Assembly (NCBI RefSeq): GCF_910596095.1
Contig: NC_056540.1
Location: 28,368,001-28,432,000, forward strand
Source of the DNA: Thunnus maccoyii
Lineage: Eukaryota > Chordata > Actinopteri > Scombriformes > Scombridae
Direction: 5' to 3'
DNA length: 64,000 nt
Shown here one piece after another: positions 51,563 to 64,000 of the stretch (positions are counted from its first letter, which is position 1; each line of letters opens with the position of its first letter). Made by a program: the position numbers and the translations under genes. The notes under the pieces are model-generated. The model was not told where the DNA came from. It saw nothing but the letters and a program-made list of their open reading frames with translations, and did no database searches.

Positions 51563-54500
51563 ATGGCCACAGGAGAAATCACAACACTTCCCTCCACACC
51601 TGAAGATGGTGGCAGTGGCAGCTTTCCTCCTGGGAGCTTCAAGGATCCCAAAAGGCTGTACTGTAAAAACGGGGGCTTCTTCTTGAGGATAAAGTCTGAC
51701 GGGGGAGTGGATGGAATCCGGGAGAAGAACGACCCCCACAGTAAGTTCTTCTAGTCCCCTTCTTCTTCTTCTTCCTCTTCTTCTTCTACTTCCTTTGCAC
51801 AGAGCTCACACAAAGCTTCTTTATGTTCTTTTTAATATACAACAGGGGAGTAAAAGTGAAGCAAAAAAAAAAAATCATGGAGGAACGATGTGAATTTTCC
51901 AGCTCACTGAGGTTTGTTCTCCACTTGTAAACACTATGACCAAATGTGTGTAGGTCTACTTATGGAAAGTATAATAAGTCTGGTTTTAAAGAAGAACACC
52001 TCAAATTTTCTTAATCAATGGGAACTTTGATGGAATATGCGTGACGTTTTTTTTAGTAAATGTTGTTGATCACCATGCTGAGTCACAGCCATTTACACTG
52101 CTCACTGTGTGGTTTACGTCACATAAGACAGCACAACATGGAGTTAAAAGCCAGTATAAGTGAATTCCTGATTTAGAGGACCATGTCAGTCTTTGAGGAA
52201 AATGAAAGTATGCAACTTATATATCTAAAAGTTATGTGAGGAAATATAATGAATTATACATTACTGATCTCCACTAGCAGTCAGTATCTAATAAGACAGT
52301 GATAGTAGTTTTAGGATTTTTCATGTGCTTAGATTTAAATACATTTAATAAGTTAGCAGCTACTGAAGTGAACATTAACATGCTTGTTTGGCTTGGACAA
52401 CTGCGACACCCTTTGTTGCCTCTGTATCAGTAATTACATTTGGTATGTGTCCTAAATTGCGTCAGTAAGAGGGGGGTGGTCATGAAATTGTGTTTTTTCC
52501 CAAGGAAAATTAAAGCTTGGGAATTTCTTGCCTAAGATATAGTGTAACATTTCAAGCAGGTGCCCCTTAACAAATGCTCGATGTGGATCCAGTTCAAGGA
52601 AAGAGGAGCTATTTTTAGGGTAATTCAATTACCCGTCGATTACATTTAGTCAGACTTATTTGTGAAATAAACCAGAAGAGTAACCATTTTGGAAGGATGT
52701 GAGCAAGTTGTGATTTTAGTTTATTTGCAATAAAAAACTTTTACATATAAAAGATATTTATAAAAATACTATTTTATTTGGGATATCAAAGAGGCAGTTG
52801 ACATAATGTAGGTTCAGAAAGGAATACAGTTATAATGAGTCATACAACAAGAATTAGTATTAATCATTAGCCTTTCACCATCATAGTTTCATCCAATTTC
52901 TGCGACCTGAGCTGTGCTTCATCAATGGTTCTTTTGTTAAGGCTGTGATAGACCTGCCAGCGTAACATACCTGCCAGTCAGAAGTGGGAACTGTTACCCA
53001 AGGATCATCGAGTAGGATTTTTAGATGTGGTTCTTTTCCATCACATTTGGGTTCTTTGTAACTTACCTTCATACCCAAAGTTTTCTGAGGACAATATTGT
53101 CCATAAACATTGCCACAACTGTAGGACAATCATAGACAGGAGCCCTGGACCACACCATACAGAGACGAGGGAAAGTTTTTCTGTATTCACAATAGCTGTG
53201 GGACATAACATGCCCAGTAAACATTGAACACACCACAGCACACTCAGACCAATTATACTTTTTTGTTTCAGGGAAGCACACCTCTTTGATCTGTGACACG
53301 AATCATCTGGGCAGCAAGCTTAACTGCAGACAGATGTGTGTCTATCTGAAGTTTTAATGTGGATTAATTCTGGACAGATCCCTTAATTTACCTTACAGGG
53401 CCCCTACTTCCTTTTTGGTGGCTTGGCCTCATGCAAAGTATGCTCCGTTGGCAAGCAGCACTGTCTCTATAAAAAATAAATATATATATATGAGAATGAT
53501 TTTGATCTATGTGGAGGTTGTCAGACAGCCAGCACGTTCTGTCTACTTTGTCTGCTGTCAGCCTTAGTGTATTTCACCGCTACTGTGTAGTGGCTGATTC
53601 TATTGGCATAAATGGTGTTTCATTCATTTACTGCAAATAAAGTGTCAGCCAATCTGTGAAAACGTGGAGGAAAACCACAACAAAAGGGCAGCTGTTCTTT
53701 GCCAGGAAGTGAGGGAACACGAGCTAATGTTTTTCTGTTTACAAAAAAAGAGGAAAACATTTCAAGATGCTAAACGCAGCATCTTGCAGCTCATCCTTTT
53801 TGTGTTTTATTTCAATTTTCACCTGGATTTCATGTCTGCCTGCAACCAAAAGTTGATATGTTTCCTACTACATGATGACACTGATGGTGCTACACTGATC
53901 ATACTTAAATTAAATGCAGTCCTCTTGCAATTAGCACAGCATAGAAAAAACTTTGTTATATAAAATGAAAGAAAATTTAGAGGAAAGTGCAAATAGGCTG
54001 CCACTTATGCAACAGAGATAAACAGATACATTCCTAATTTTCTATCTTTTGGAAAAATGAAAACTACAATAATCAGATATGAGCACATTTAAAGCTCCAT
54101 TAAAGCACAATAACCATTTTATTTATAACATTGCATCTGCATTTATATTACACGTCCTTTTACATGAATGGGGACACTTGTAGTGCCGAAATCACATGTA
54201 GTAATCACTAACTCTTTAAGCTTTATGGAGCTTTTTTAGCTTTTAGCTCATTGTTTGGTTTCAGGCAAATTTAGTGCATGGTTCATTCTCATGGCTTTCA
54301 TCCATCTTGTTCCCAGCTGTTTGCCCACTGTACACTACCTCCCCAGCACCAAACAGGAAACAAAGTTAGCAGCTAGCAAGTGAAGAGAGTGAAACATTTA
54401 GGGAGTAAAGAGCCAGATATTTTTTTCCTTAGGAGTTGGTGCAGATCAAACCAGAGCTAATATGAGAGTAAATATTGGACTTAACTTAATTAGGTGGTGG

Positions 54501-57500
54501 GAAAAACAACTACAAATGAGTTCCAGCATGTTAGCCTTAGCAACTTTGTAAGCCTAGTGGCCTAAAATTGATTCATGTAGCTTTTAGCGTCAACGTGTCA
54601 TTATCTCTGGAAATGTTAGCACTGTTTTCTCTAGAAGAACACTTGACCCTTTCTTTTTATTTGCCATAGAGTGATCCAGATTTCCCTCCAAAATGCGACT
54701 TGGTGACACACAACATAAAATACTCTGTAGAGGACAGTAGCAGTAGGCCGCCTTCTGACCATGATGGTCTGACTTGTTACTGTGATGTCTCAAAATAATT
54801 GCAGTAATTTTTTCATGTTATAATGTTGCATATTTGTGATGTGTTTCTTGAGAGGTTGACCATCTGTTCCATAACAAAACTTAAATATTGTACTTTCACT
54901 TCTCAAGCAGTTACAGTTTCAATGTGAGTAAATCTAGGGATCCATTGCCTCGAATGTTTATGCCTCATATATTCATTTAACATGGCATTTTTCCTTTTGA
55001 TTAAACATTAAAATGTGAAACTACAAGTGATTTGTGTCTTTGCTCACCTTGTTCAAACAAAAAATTTGTCTTTTTCTTCAGTAAAGCTTCAACTGCAGGC
55101 GACCTCAGTCGGGGAGGTGGTTATCAAAGGGGTTTGTGCTAACCGCTATCTGGCGATGAACAGAGATGGACGACTGTTTGGAGTGGTGAGTGAGTTTGAT
55201 TATCATCTTTCCGTTAATGAAAGTTACATTCTCTTCTCTCTTCTGTAGAATTTCGAGATTATTGTAAATGCACAGATGTAGCAAGATGAAATCATCAAAT
55301 GGCATTTCCTGAAAGTGCTCAAAGAATGTTTTGGTCACTGCCCTTTTCACAAATCTTTATTAAACACCCACAATAAATGCCTTCTGCTTGGCTGAAAAGC
55401 AAATAGATGCCATTGCTCTTGTCATAAGCAGCATTTAGGCTGCTGTGATTTAGAAACCAAATATTTATCAGTCACCCAACAAGATAATTAGGTCGATAGC
55501 CTTTCTGGCTGCACTTGTCACAGTCAGCACAGGATTACAAGACTAGGTAAAAACCTAGTATATGGCTGGACCATGTATGAAAAGGTGTTTCATTTGAAGC
55601 GACAAATACAGGAAGTGGTGACACATGGCAACACCCAACCAAGGTGAGTGATGAAGTGATGAACCATTACAATGGTGTGACTTCATCACTCAGTCAGTCA
55701 GTCAGTCACGGACATTGGCGTTTATGGGGCTGGCCCCACCGTTGCGGCCCTGCCAAAAAAGGTTTACCACAACAGTACGTAGGCCCAGGTTCAAATTAAC
55801 CCTTATTATAGATGTATGGGATTCAAAGAGACTGTCTCAAAGGGTCACAGGTTCAATTCCCTTAATGGCTTCATGTTTATTTCCAAACCGTTATAGCTAA
55901 GCCTTTAGCCTGCAAAGATGTTGTAACCAAAAGTCACTATGAAGAACATGCATAAGCAGAGAAACAACAAAGTAACTTCTCCTGTTTGGAGCATTAACAT
56001 TTTGCGAGCCAAACCGCTGTGAGCAACAAGATGATGAGACTAGTCATGGCAATGCTGACAAATTTGGGTCTGAGCAATCAAATCCAAATTACATTATATG
56101 ACGTGGGGCTTGGTTTTGTACCACATACTCATACAGACTGGCATAGAAACAAATACTGGATGTAAGAAGATGCAGCTTATTTGGCTGTGGCACCAAATAC
56201 AATAAGCTATATTCCCTTTTCAACTTCAGTAGGGAGAGATTGGGAGTCTAAATGCTGGTGATGGAGATGAGCCAGCAGGTGAATTATGGGACCTTTAGTA
56301 TTTTCAGACTTTTATAGCGAATTCATTGAATCTACGGGGACAACCTGACAGTGGTTATAGGGGAAGTGGAAGGTTGTGCTGTAGTTGGTCTGAAATACAG
56401 AATGAAAGAATCACAGAAATGTTTTAAGAGCTGCATCCAGCAAATGGTTGGTTCAAGGAATTAAGTTTCCTGTCCAAATTTGGGAAAACCAAAATAATAG
56501 AGAGGCTTGAAATTTCTACATCTTTAGCAGGACAAGATAGGAAGTCATCAGTAGAAGAATAAAGTTGAACAAAAAATATCTTCCTTACTGAACTTTCAGT
56601 AAAGACTAGTTATTAGAACCAAGACTTCTGCTCATGTTTGCAGCTCTACTAAAGTTGCACCAGATGCACCATGATGCATGAATAGATAGTAATGATAGTG
56701 TGTATTATTTCTTTCTATCCTGCAGTTGTGGGCAATTGGTTGGTTTTTTTTTTTATAGGTTTTAGATATTTTGCAGAACTGACAGATCTATCTTACTGAT
56801 TAACCAACAGAGTGTCTTGAAACAAATTTGCTGTTTTTGGTTGTTTGATGATCAGATGTTCCACATGTGAGAAAGAAAAAAATCAGGTAGTTTTTCATAC
56901 AGTGTAAACAAATTCAAGACAGAATCTGCCGCTGCACATGCTGTGACCAGTTTGATGGACATACTGTATTTTAACTTGTGTCTAGAAGAAGCGAGTCCTT
57001 TTTATTCTGTGTAATATTGTTACTGAAGCGATCTCAAACAATTTTCTAAATGCTTATGTGAAATAGCAAATACCAGTTTGGCACCACTCTCTTTTAAAAC
57101 CGCAGTGTTGTTGCTCACAGCAGCAGTGGAAGCGTGAAGTGTGGTGACTGATGTGGTTTGGTGGTTGTGAAGGCTTGTCCACAGTCCATGTAATTGGCAA
57201 AGAGCATTTCCGCCTAATGAGAAGCTACAGCAGTGAGCTGCCACCCAAGGCGTCGCTCTGTTCTGCTTTAACTTTGCTTAGAAAATCATTAAAATCCACA
57301 AGCTGCTGATTCATTCTTTTATCCTCCTCATTTGGTGTGATGAGAGAGTACAGTCAGTATTTTAATTAAGAAAATCTATTTTAATATAATGAAATTAATG
57401 ATTAAAATGATGAAAAGGCAGCCAATTATGAAACTATTCAAACATTTTTCCCTCTCCCTCTAATTCAGCACCCTGACTGGATGTGCAAGAGTCTGAACTC

Positions 57501-58931
57501 TGATCTTTGGCACATTTGATATATATTAGGTTCTGACTAATACATTTTTGACCATGTAATTAACTAATTTTGACCTCTTGGGTTAATTAAAAAAGGAAGT
57601 TCCCCCCCCCAAACCTTTAACTAAAATGACATTATTGAATACTGTTTACATGAATTTGAAATTATTATGAATTGATCCAAGTATCCCTGGGTGGTTGTTG
57701 TTGCGACTGACTTTAATAGCTCCATTGCTGTGAAGTCACGGTCAACTAAAAAGAGAAACTAAAACAAAAGCCCCTTGTTGGACAGGGTGTAGGGCAGCTA
57801 ACGCCCAGCGAGCCAGCAAGTTTTTGGCCAGACGTTCTGTAATTAATGTTCTCTTCATGTATTCAGCAAAGAACAATGTTAAGACAGGGGATAGGGTGAG
57901 TACTAAAATAGATAAGATGATAACTTGACCACATAAGAGTCAGATCACGTCATGTTTTTACTGATCTTCATGTTCTGCCCTCCTTAAACTTCCCATCAAA
58001 TCCAAATGTCTTGAATTAACATCTTGATTTGTTTGTCATATTATATTTAACCTTCTTAAATCATTCACCTTCATATTTAATGTTAGTTCAGCTTCTTTGA
58101 AAAACTATCTCAGATAAAACTCTTTTTTTAACACAGTTTTAATGTCTCTGGCCAACTTTAAAAATGTCTTCAGTGGCACTGAACACTGAACAGTCTCCTG
58201 TAAAACAACAATTACATTTAGATCTGAGGTGGTTTAGGTGTTAATTTAATGTCATTAAGTATCTGCATTATACAATTTCTTCACATCTGAGAACATATCA
58301 TACAGTATATCAAACAAATTCAATCATTCATGCAAATCTTTTTTTTCTTTTTCTTTTTTTTTTTTTTTTTTAATTAAATACCACAGCAAGTAACCAGATT
58401 TCCTTCTGGTTGATATTATACAGAAATTAGAATACTGAAAAGAGATTTGGTTTAGGGGAATTACCAAAAGTGAGCAGAGACGATTATTAGCATTTTTGAA
58501 AAACAAACACTGAAACTAAATTAACATGAAATGTGTAGACTGAATGCCCGTACAGCAGTTTCCATTTGTTGTACTGTATTACGGTACAGGAAGTGTGGAG
58601 TGTTGCACCATTTTACTGACTAGTTTCACTCACAGTTTTCTTCCTCAGTTTGCAAGTGAGTGAAAGTGCATTGTGATGTCAGGGTTCTTTATTTTATCCT
58701 TTTATTATTTCTTTATCTGTTATTCCTCTGTGCCTTTCTCTTCAGAGACGAGCAACAGATGAATGCTACTTCTTAGAGCGGCTTGAGAGCAACAACTACA
58801 ACACCTACCGCTCCAGGAAGTACCCGAACATGTACGTGGCACTGAAGCGGACTGGCCAGTACAAGTCTGGAAACAAAACAGGACCGGGTCAGAAGGCCAT
58901 TCTCTTTCTTCCAATGTCTGCCAAGTCCTAA
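51563..58931 (+). CDS. fgf2: Fibroblast growth factor 2 (3 exons, 155 aa)
   Basis: Heparin-binding growth factor acting through FGF receptors, exported without a signal peptide. Exons: 51563-51740, 55082-55185, 58746-58931 (TAA 58929-58931); intron 1 falls after the first base of the Ile60 codon, intron 2 is phase 0, as in mammals. The start is MATGEITTLPSTPEDGGSGS with no signal peptide. The beta-trefoil core shows FKDPKRLYCKNGGFFLRI, GVCANRYLAMNRDGRL and ERLESNNYNTYRSRKY. The heparin site is KRTGQYKSGNKTGPGQK (about residues 128-144) and the end is AILFLPMSAKS. Length equals the mammalian 18-kDa form. An in-frame TAA at 51551-51553, four codons before the ATG, excludes N-terminally extended forms from this exon. 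It is convergent with nudt6, whose stop lies 1.4 kb away. Confidence 0.97.
51741..55081 (+). other. fgf2 intron 1
   Basis: Starts with a TTC-rich pyrimidine tract (51762-51790). Between 52881 and 53299 the minus strand holds overlapping ORFs with cysteine-rich translations and one donor-like site that I cannot assign. No other structure was seen. Confidence 0.5.
55186..58745 (+). other. fgf2 intron 2
   Basis: Holds a GTCA tandem run near 55691-55706 next to a weak tRNA-box-B-like stretch (CACAGGTTCAATTCCC, 55847-55862) that may be SINE debris. A poly-C stretch lies at 57603-57610 and a poly-T tract near 58337-58371. No exon seen. Confidence 0.45.
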
Positions 58932-60361
58932 TCTGGGATCGGGGGAAGAAATATTAACGTCTTAGTGGCAATGACAAAGAAGAAGATGTGACGGCAATGA
59001 AGACAAAGTGTTCCATCAACATTGCCCAAAATAGCTGTGATGCTTTCTGACTGTTTTATTCTATCAGTTATTTATCCTGATGTGCTCTTATTCAGCTTTA
59101 CTTTCAAACTGTGGCACACATTCACACCTTGCTGCTTCCCAGTAAAACCAGGCCTTTACTGTGGACCAGCCAACAGCTACACTTGAGCAATTAGAGCCAG
59201 GTGCCTTGCTCAAGTGCACCCCAACAGTATGGCAGCATAGCATTATCTGTTTATTTTCGCAAAAAACTACAATCTTCCCTCTGAGGGATTTAAACCAGCT
59301 ACCTTGTGATCACAAGTCTGCCTGTTAACCTTCAGTTTATGACCGTGTAAACTGCAGTCTGAATGTAACTGCAGGATAGAGGACACACAGAGGAGCATTT
59401 TGTTTAAAGATGTCTCCTAGAAAGTTAGGGTTTAGAAAGTTCACTCAAATTATAAGTTACTGAAACTTGAAGATAAGACAGGAGAAGGGATTGAAGTAAA
59501 TTACCGAGTTTTGTACTTGTGGTACAGAGTTAAAAAAATAAGCATGCCTAACACACTAAAATGAAAACCCAAGCACTAACTATACTTTTTTTTTTTTTTA
59601 CACTCCTCAGTATCTTAACACAATTAATGGAAACTTAATAGGTTTCCTGAGCTTGTCTTTGTTTTCTGATAAACTTGCAATTCCCTTTCTCTCTTGTATA
59701 ATTTGAGATTTGTGCAAAAAGTCTAATCTTCCGTCGCACTGGAACAGAACGTATAAATACAAAATAATTGTGGTGAATGATGTTCAGTTCAATGACAGGC
59801 AGTTAACTTAAATGAAAATATGATTTTGTTTTTTTTTTAAACAAGCCAATGGGCTAGTTTAGCAGGGCAGCCAATATTAATATGGCAACTACTAGCCACT
59901 AGCGTTAGCTTCTGCTAATAGATGGTCAACTGACACTGGTGGTTAGCTTGTTAAAAAGCTGAAATTAGCTTAAGTCAACACCGATCATGAAATGATCTGT
60001 TCCCAGTCAAAAATACAGCAAAATTCAGTACCTTTCAATAGTTAAATCAGCTGCTCACATCCACTACTGCCAGACAGCTGTGGACTTCCAACACGGATAG
60101 ATAAACATGGAAAGATAAACCGTATAAAACTCTGCGGTCTTGTAGGTAGTATAGTGGCTGTTTTTAAAAGTGGCTGCTTTAAAAACCACAAAGTGAATGT
60201 TTTTGTACATCTATTGCATTATATTTCTTCAACAGTAACAGTTAGTGTGTGAAACACACTGAAAACATAATTCCAGTCATAAATACAATTTAAATATGAG
60301 AAATACTGACAGCCATATGTCAGCATAGCTATCCATGATACTCTGTCAGGTTCATGGCTTG
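58932..60361. other. fgf2 3' flank and convergent spacer to nudt6
   Basis: Presumed 3' UTRs of both genes. 59180-59345 resembles a common fish repeat (GGTGCCTTGCTCAAGTGCAC, then TACCTTGTGATCACAAGTCT). A minus-strand AATAAA near 59055 could serve nudt6; if used, its transcript would overlap the fgf2 3' UTR. Confidence 0.45.
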
Positions 60362-61207
60362 TTAAGATTTTAGTGTTAGAGGAAGCTGCCTGTGGTATAA
60401 CTGGTAAAACATCCCAGAGTAGACAGCAGGGAGCTCTTCCATGGAGAGGTCTATTTTATCGAAACCCTGCTCCAGGCCGTGAAGCAGAAGCCTGGCTATA
60501 CGAGTGGTGATGGGCGTGGTTTCGTTGGTTTTGGCCAGCTCGGCGAGGTCCAGCCACTCGCAGCGTAGACACTCCTGAGTGCAGAAGTTGATGTCATAGG
60601 TGAGCGGGCTGAGTCGGCAGATAATGTACATGTCCGACATGCCGAAGGCGCCGGGATGGTTGTGCTGCTGTCGGATGCTGAGCAGAGATCTGAACTCAGA
60701 ACGAACGCCGGTCTCCTCAAAGACTTCACGAACTGCAGTAGCACCTGGGAAAGATTCATAAAAATATATAAAAATATATATATATATATACATATGTATG
60801 TGGAGGCATTCAAGAGATCCTGACACAAGGAATATATTTATGTTCCCTTGTCAGAATCACTGCAGACTGCTTTTTAGTTGTGGGGGAAAAGGGAAAATAC
60901 ATATATTTTTTGTAAACATCTGACGCTGCTTTTTTTGGGTTGGGTCATGTATATAATATTAAAGCTGCTTTTTAAATGTTAAAAAAGGTGAATTAGGGGG
61001 AACAGATAGTAGGTCTTTTGCATATATCATGTACCTTATTTTGTACAGTTCAAATGAATGTATATGTATCACCTTTAAGCATAATACTTAAATCACAGGA
61101 TTTAGCTAGATGTACTGTATTAGTTTTTTGCTCTGTTGAGCGTGACACTCACCAATATTTTCTCCTGGATCAGACAAACCACCGGGGAACTTCCAAGCAT
61201 TCTTTGT
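60362..61207 (-). CDS. nudt6: Nudix hydrolase 6, C-terminal two exons (partial)
   Basis: Nudix-family hydrolase; in mammals the gene is the FGF2 antisense partner. Exons seen on the minus strand: 61207-61153 and 60744-60362 (TAA). The joined product starts [19 protein letters not shown] and runs to [11 protein letters not shown], about 146 residues. The Nudix box is complete across the splice (G-x5-E-x7-REVFEETGV), with the metal-binding EE intact. Downstream [20 protein letters not shown] and [17 protein letters not shown] match the human protein closely. The 5' exons (about half of the 316-aa human protein) were not found between 61208 and 64000 and are likely outside the window. A short AT-rich run (60760-60793) lies just inside the intron. 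Confidence 0.94.
60760..60793. repeat. AT-rich simple repeat
   Basis: Alternating TA broken by AAAA, at the 3' splice-site end of the last nudt6 intron. Confidence 0.8.
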
Positions 61208-62627
61208 CTGAAATTTAAGAGAAAAGTTAAAATTTAACATCAGTTGTGACGGTTGGCACTGCTGTAAATGTACCTGAGAGTAATATTAACATATACACTG
61301 CAAGTGTTTAAAGTCACTTGTTTCTTTCAAGTTCTTTTAATCAGTGGTGATATCTTACACTAAGGCAGTATTGTTTGTTTTTTTTTTAAAGAAAATGTCA
61401 GCAGTAGATAATATGTTCAAAGCGATCTTTTTATGTATCTGAACTAATAATTATACAGGCAGAGAGATGTTTAATGCTCTGATTTGAGCATCCTTTCATT
61501 TTATGTTTTATATTCATTGCCTCTTGGGACATTTGATGCGGTGAAGTGTGTGTCTTCCAAAACTTTTTCACCACTTATCCTTGATATTTAATAACAGTAT
61601 GCTGCTGGTTAAATTATGATGTCAGTGTTGTATATATATATTTTTGTAGTTACTTAAAAGAATTTTGTATGCAGCGCTTGTTTTCAAAAATGCTATTACA
61701 TCTTAAGATTTTTCCTCACAAATGCACTACGGCATCTATTTTCATGTATTGTCAACAAAATACTTTATTTTTTGGAGCTGTTTCAGATGTGCTGGTAGGA
61801 AAAAATAAAGAGATTTTGCATAAATGTAATCAGTGTGGTTTTTCTGACTAAAACATCTCATCCCTGCGGGACCTGTCAGGTCTGAATGTGAAAATAATAA
61901 TCCCAAAGCCTTGCTGGAAGGACGCCTGCCATACACAAGTTGTTCACACTAAATCTGCTGGGAAATGATGTGTAAATGTCACTGACAAATGATTCAATTC
62001 AACACTATTACCCATTACATCATTCAGCCCCCCAATGGATGAAATCACCTTCTGTCCACTGCGGGTCTGTCAGCTGTCTTTTGTACTGATGTCAGAACGA
62101 GAATGTCCTGGTTTCTTTTTAGGAAGTTCGTAACCCTTTGTGAGCTCTGAACTAGCTCGGTCTGCCAGAGACTCTCTCTTGCCAAAGGCCAGACTGTTAT
62201 AAAGCCCATTTCCAGTAAACAGCTCGATGGGGAGGAGGAAGAGAAGGAGGAGGAGGAGGAGGAGGAGGAGGAGAGGAAGAGATAAAACACTCCCCGCACT
62301 TCCAGGCCACTAACTGTTTCCCTCTGCTTCTGGACAAAAGCCATCAAGATACATTACATGCTCTCAAGATCCCTGGCTGGGATACATGTCACGTGTGCAA
62401 TGAAAGGCCAGCTCACAGGCCCACTTAGATTCTGTCAGTTATTATGTGAACTGTATTTGTCATGTGATCCAAATTTTACAGTAACCCTTTCCATGTGGTC
62501 CCTCTCGGTCTACTGTATTTCTACTGGAACTTGCCGAGAGACTAAAGAAAAATGATTCTGAAAATTTTGAGGGACTGTTGCAAATCCACTGACAAATTTA
62601 CTGGCACTGAATGAGATTGGGATTTAA
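61208..62627. other. nudt6 intron or upstream sequence
   Basis: No further nudt6 exon recognised. Includes a (GGA)n tract at 62228-62275. Confidence 0.4.
62228..62275. repeat. (GGA)n trinucleotide repeat
   Basis: Purine-rich GGA/GAG repeat of about 48 bp with minor interruptions at the edges. Confidence 0.9.
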
Positions 62628-63150
62628 AGGAGACATATCATGCACATTTTCAGGTCTATGTTTATATTCTAGGGCTTTACTGTTATATCCTTGCATGATT
62701 TACAGCTCAAAAAACTCTTTGTTTATTTTATATTGGCTCTTTTGCAGCCTGTCAGTTCAGCCTCTGTCTGTAACAGGCCATTTTATTCCCTGTCTTTTTG
62801 AGACCCCCTCCCGATGACCGTTTTTCATTTTGATTGGCCAGGTGGCTTGTGACACTATGTAAACAAATAGTAGTAGTCGGATTTCACTTCTTTTTCTCAT
62901 TCTTTACTTGAAGTGGAAACTTGTCAAAGACATCACTCATGATCCCGAATCTGATCTGAAATGTGGACAACACATAGAACAACCTTAGACAAACAAAGGT
63001 TACCAACGGACAGTCGTTTGTGGGCATACGTTAATGATCTGATGTCAGTTTGATGTGGGAGTAGAGGTAACATTGCAAAAAAGCCTTCAAAGCATCCAAC
63101 ATCATAACAGTATGAAACAGAAAATCACAAAAAAACATAATATGTCCCCT
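62628..63150. mobile_element. TTAA-flanked MITE, copy 2 (523 bp)
   Basis: Begins AGGAGACATATCATGCACAT after TTAA (62624-62627) and ends CATAATATGTCCCCT before TTAA (63151-63154). The ends form an inverted repeat. The left 200 bp align by eye with the minus strand of copy 1's right part (AAAAAACTC.TT.TTTAT.TTATA.TGG pattern, CAGTTCAGCCTCTGTCT). Confidence 0.8.
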
Positions 63151-63154
63151 TTAA

Positions 63155-64000
63155 ATGATTTCAAATGATCAAGTGCTACATTACGTAAATGTTTTTTGAG
63201 AAAAATGCTACTGGTAAAAGGTTGGTTCACCCAAATGACACATAAAATCCTCTCGTACCCCAATTGTGGATTTGAATATGCCAGCCTTTCAGATTCCTGC
63301 CTCAACTTTAATATGATACAAGTGAATATAATTTTGTCTGTGGTAACCTCAGACAGATATCTGCATGTCTAGATACCACTAACAGAGAATAAGAAAAAAT
63401 ATTTTTTAAATAATAGTGTTGGAGCATATTGAGTAACTGTGATGCTGTATAATAATTGCAGTTCATTATACCAAACTCTGGCATCAATATCTTAATACTC
63501 TCTGGTGTGTTATTGAGGCAGAGATATTCCTTTTCTTTCCAGCAGACAGTTGAATTCTGTCAGCCCTATGACCTGCCAAACATTTAAGTGTATGATTGTT
63601 GGACACCAAAATTATGACGTATTGATTCATGTTGTTGTGCATGTGTTGAACAGGCTCAGACTGTGTGTTTCATGGTATACAATGCTACAACTAAGGTTAT
63701 TTCCTTTTTGAGTTAATCTGTAGAATGTGATATGTTAAATCTGATATGTTTTTATCTAGAAAATATCAAAACACAATAATTCCTATCAAAATTTCTCCAA
63801 ATCGATTGTTTTGTTAGATCAACGATCTAATATTCAATTTATGATATAAAATAGAAACAGCAAATTCTTACATTTGAGAAGCTGGAACTGGAGAATATTT
63901 GGCATTTTTTGCTTGTAAATGACATATCTACATTTTAGCCAATGCATTATTTTTTTTATTGCCAAATCAACAAATTCACTTATCATTTCAGTACTGCTAC
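63155..64000. other. Window end, nothing recognised
   Basis: AT-rich sequence with no exon signature on either strand; by synteny probably still inside or upstream of nudt6. Confidence 0.4.

Noticed and set aside
51450-51686. ORF overlapping the fgf2 start in another frame, a possible regulatory upstream ORF
   Set aside because: Its first codon is GTG, not ATG, so it is an artefact of alternative start codons.
55847-55862. tRNA-like box B, possible tRNA gene
   Set aside because: No matching box A, no foldable cloverleaf by eye, and it lies next to repeat debris; likely SINE-derived.
60496-60828. 110-codon minus-strand ORF in a second frame over nudt6
   Set aside because: Off-frame shadow; the true frame carries the Nudix motif and matches the family to its C-terminus.
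62045-62347. 100-codon minus-strand ORF with a serine run, possible nudt6 5' exon
   Set aside because: The serine run is the (GGA)n tract read backwards and the rest does not resemble the NUDT6 N-terminal half.

Overview
The window is a gene-poor, AT-rich vertebrate nuclear segment, almost certainly from a ray-finned (teleost, probably percomorph-type) fish. Reasons: genes are split by GT-AG introns; many Tc1/mariner, hAT, TTAA-target and LINE remnants of the kinds common in fish lie between them; and gene order and orientation match human 4q27 (IL2 -, IL21 -, centrin-4 -, BBS12 +, FGF2 +, NUDT6 -). Apart from BBS12 and a few single exons, most long ORFs are chance or repeat-derived.

Region by region. 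1-3.95 kb: no gene recognised. 4.0-5.8 kb and 9.0-10.5 kb, minus strand: two tandem four-exon IL2-type cytokine genes (143 and 137 aa), each with a 39-nt second exon, a TATA box about 85 bp upstream of the ATG and an AU-rich 3' flank. 10.7-26 kb: repeat-rich, with an inverted duplication (10.76-11.08 / 13.21-13.50 kb), two LINE remnants, Tc1-like elements and a SINE-like repeat. 26.36-29.39 kb, minus: il21 (six coding exons, 144 aa). 29.5-40.4 kb: intergenic, with a TTAA-flanked MITE, a 30-bp perfect palindrome and a Tc1 element. 40.65-42.68 kb, minus: a centrin (171 aa, four EF-hands). 42.68-43.0 kb: compact shared promoter with CCAAT, X-box-like and NRF1-like sites. 44.6-46.56 kb, plus: bbs12, coding in one exon. 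51.56-58.93 kb, plus: fgf2 (three exons, 155 aa). 60.36-61.21 kb, minus: the last two exons of nudt6, convergent with fgf2; its 5' exons were not found and probably lie beyond the window.

Functionally the window joins an immune block (il2-type pair plus il21, all minus strand, common-gamma-chain cytokines), a ciliary/centrosomal pair fired from one bidirectional promoter (centrin and bbs12), and the fgf2/nudt6 tail-to-tail pair known in mammals for sense-antisense overlap. All exon models were read by eye from splice sites, frame continuity and family resemblance; no alignment or database search was run.
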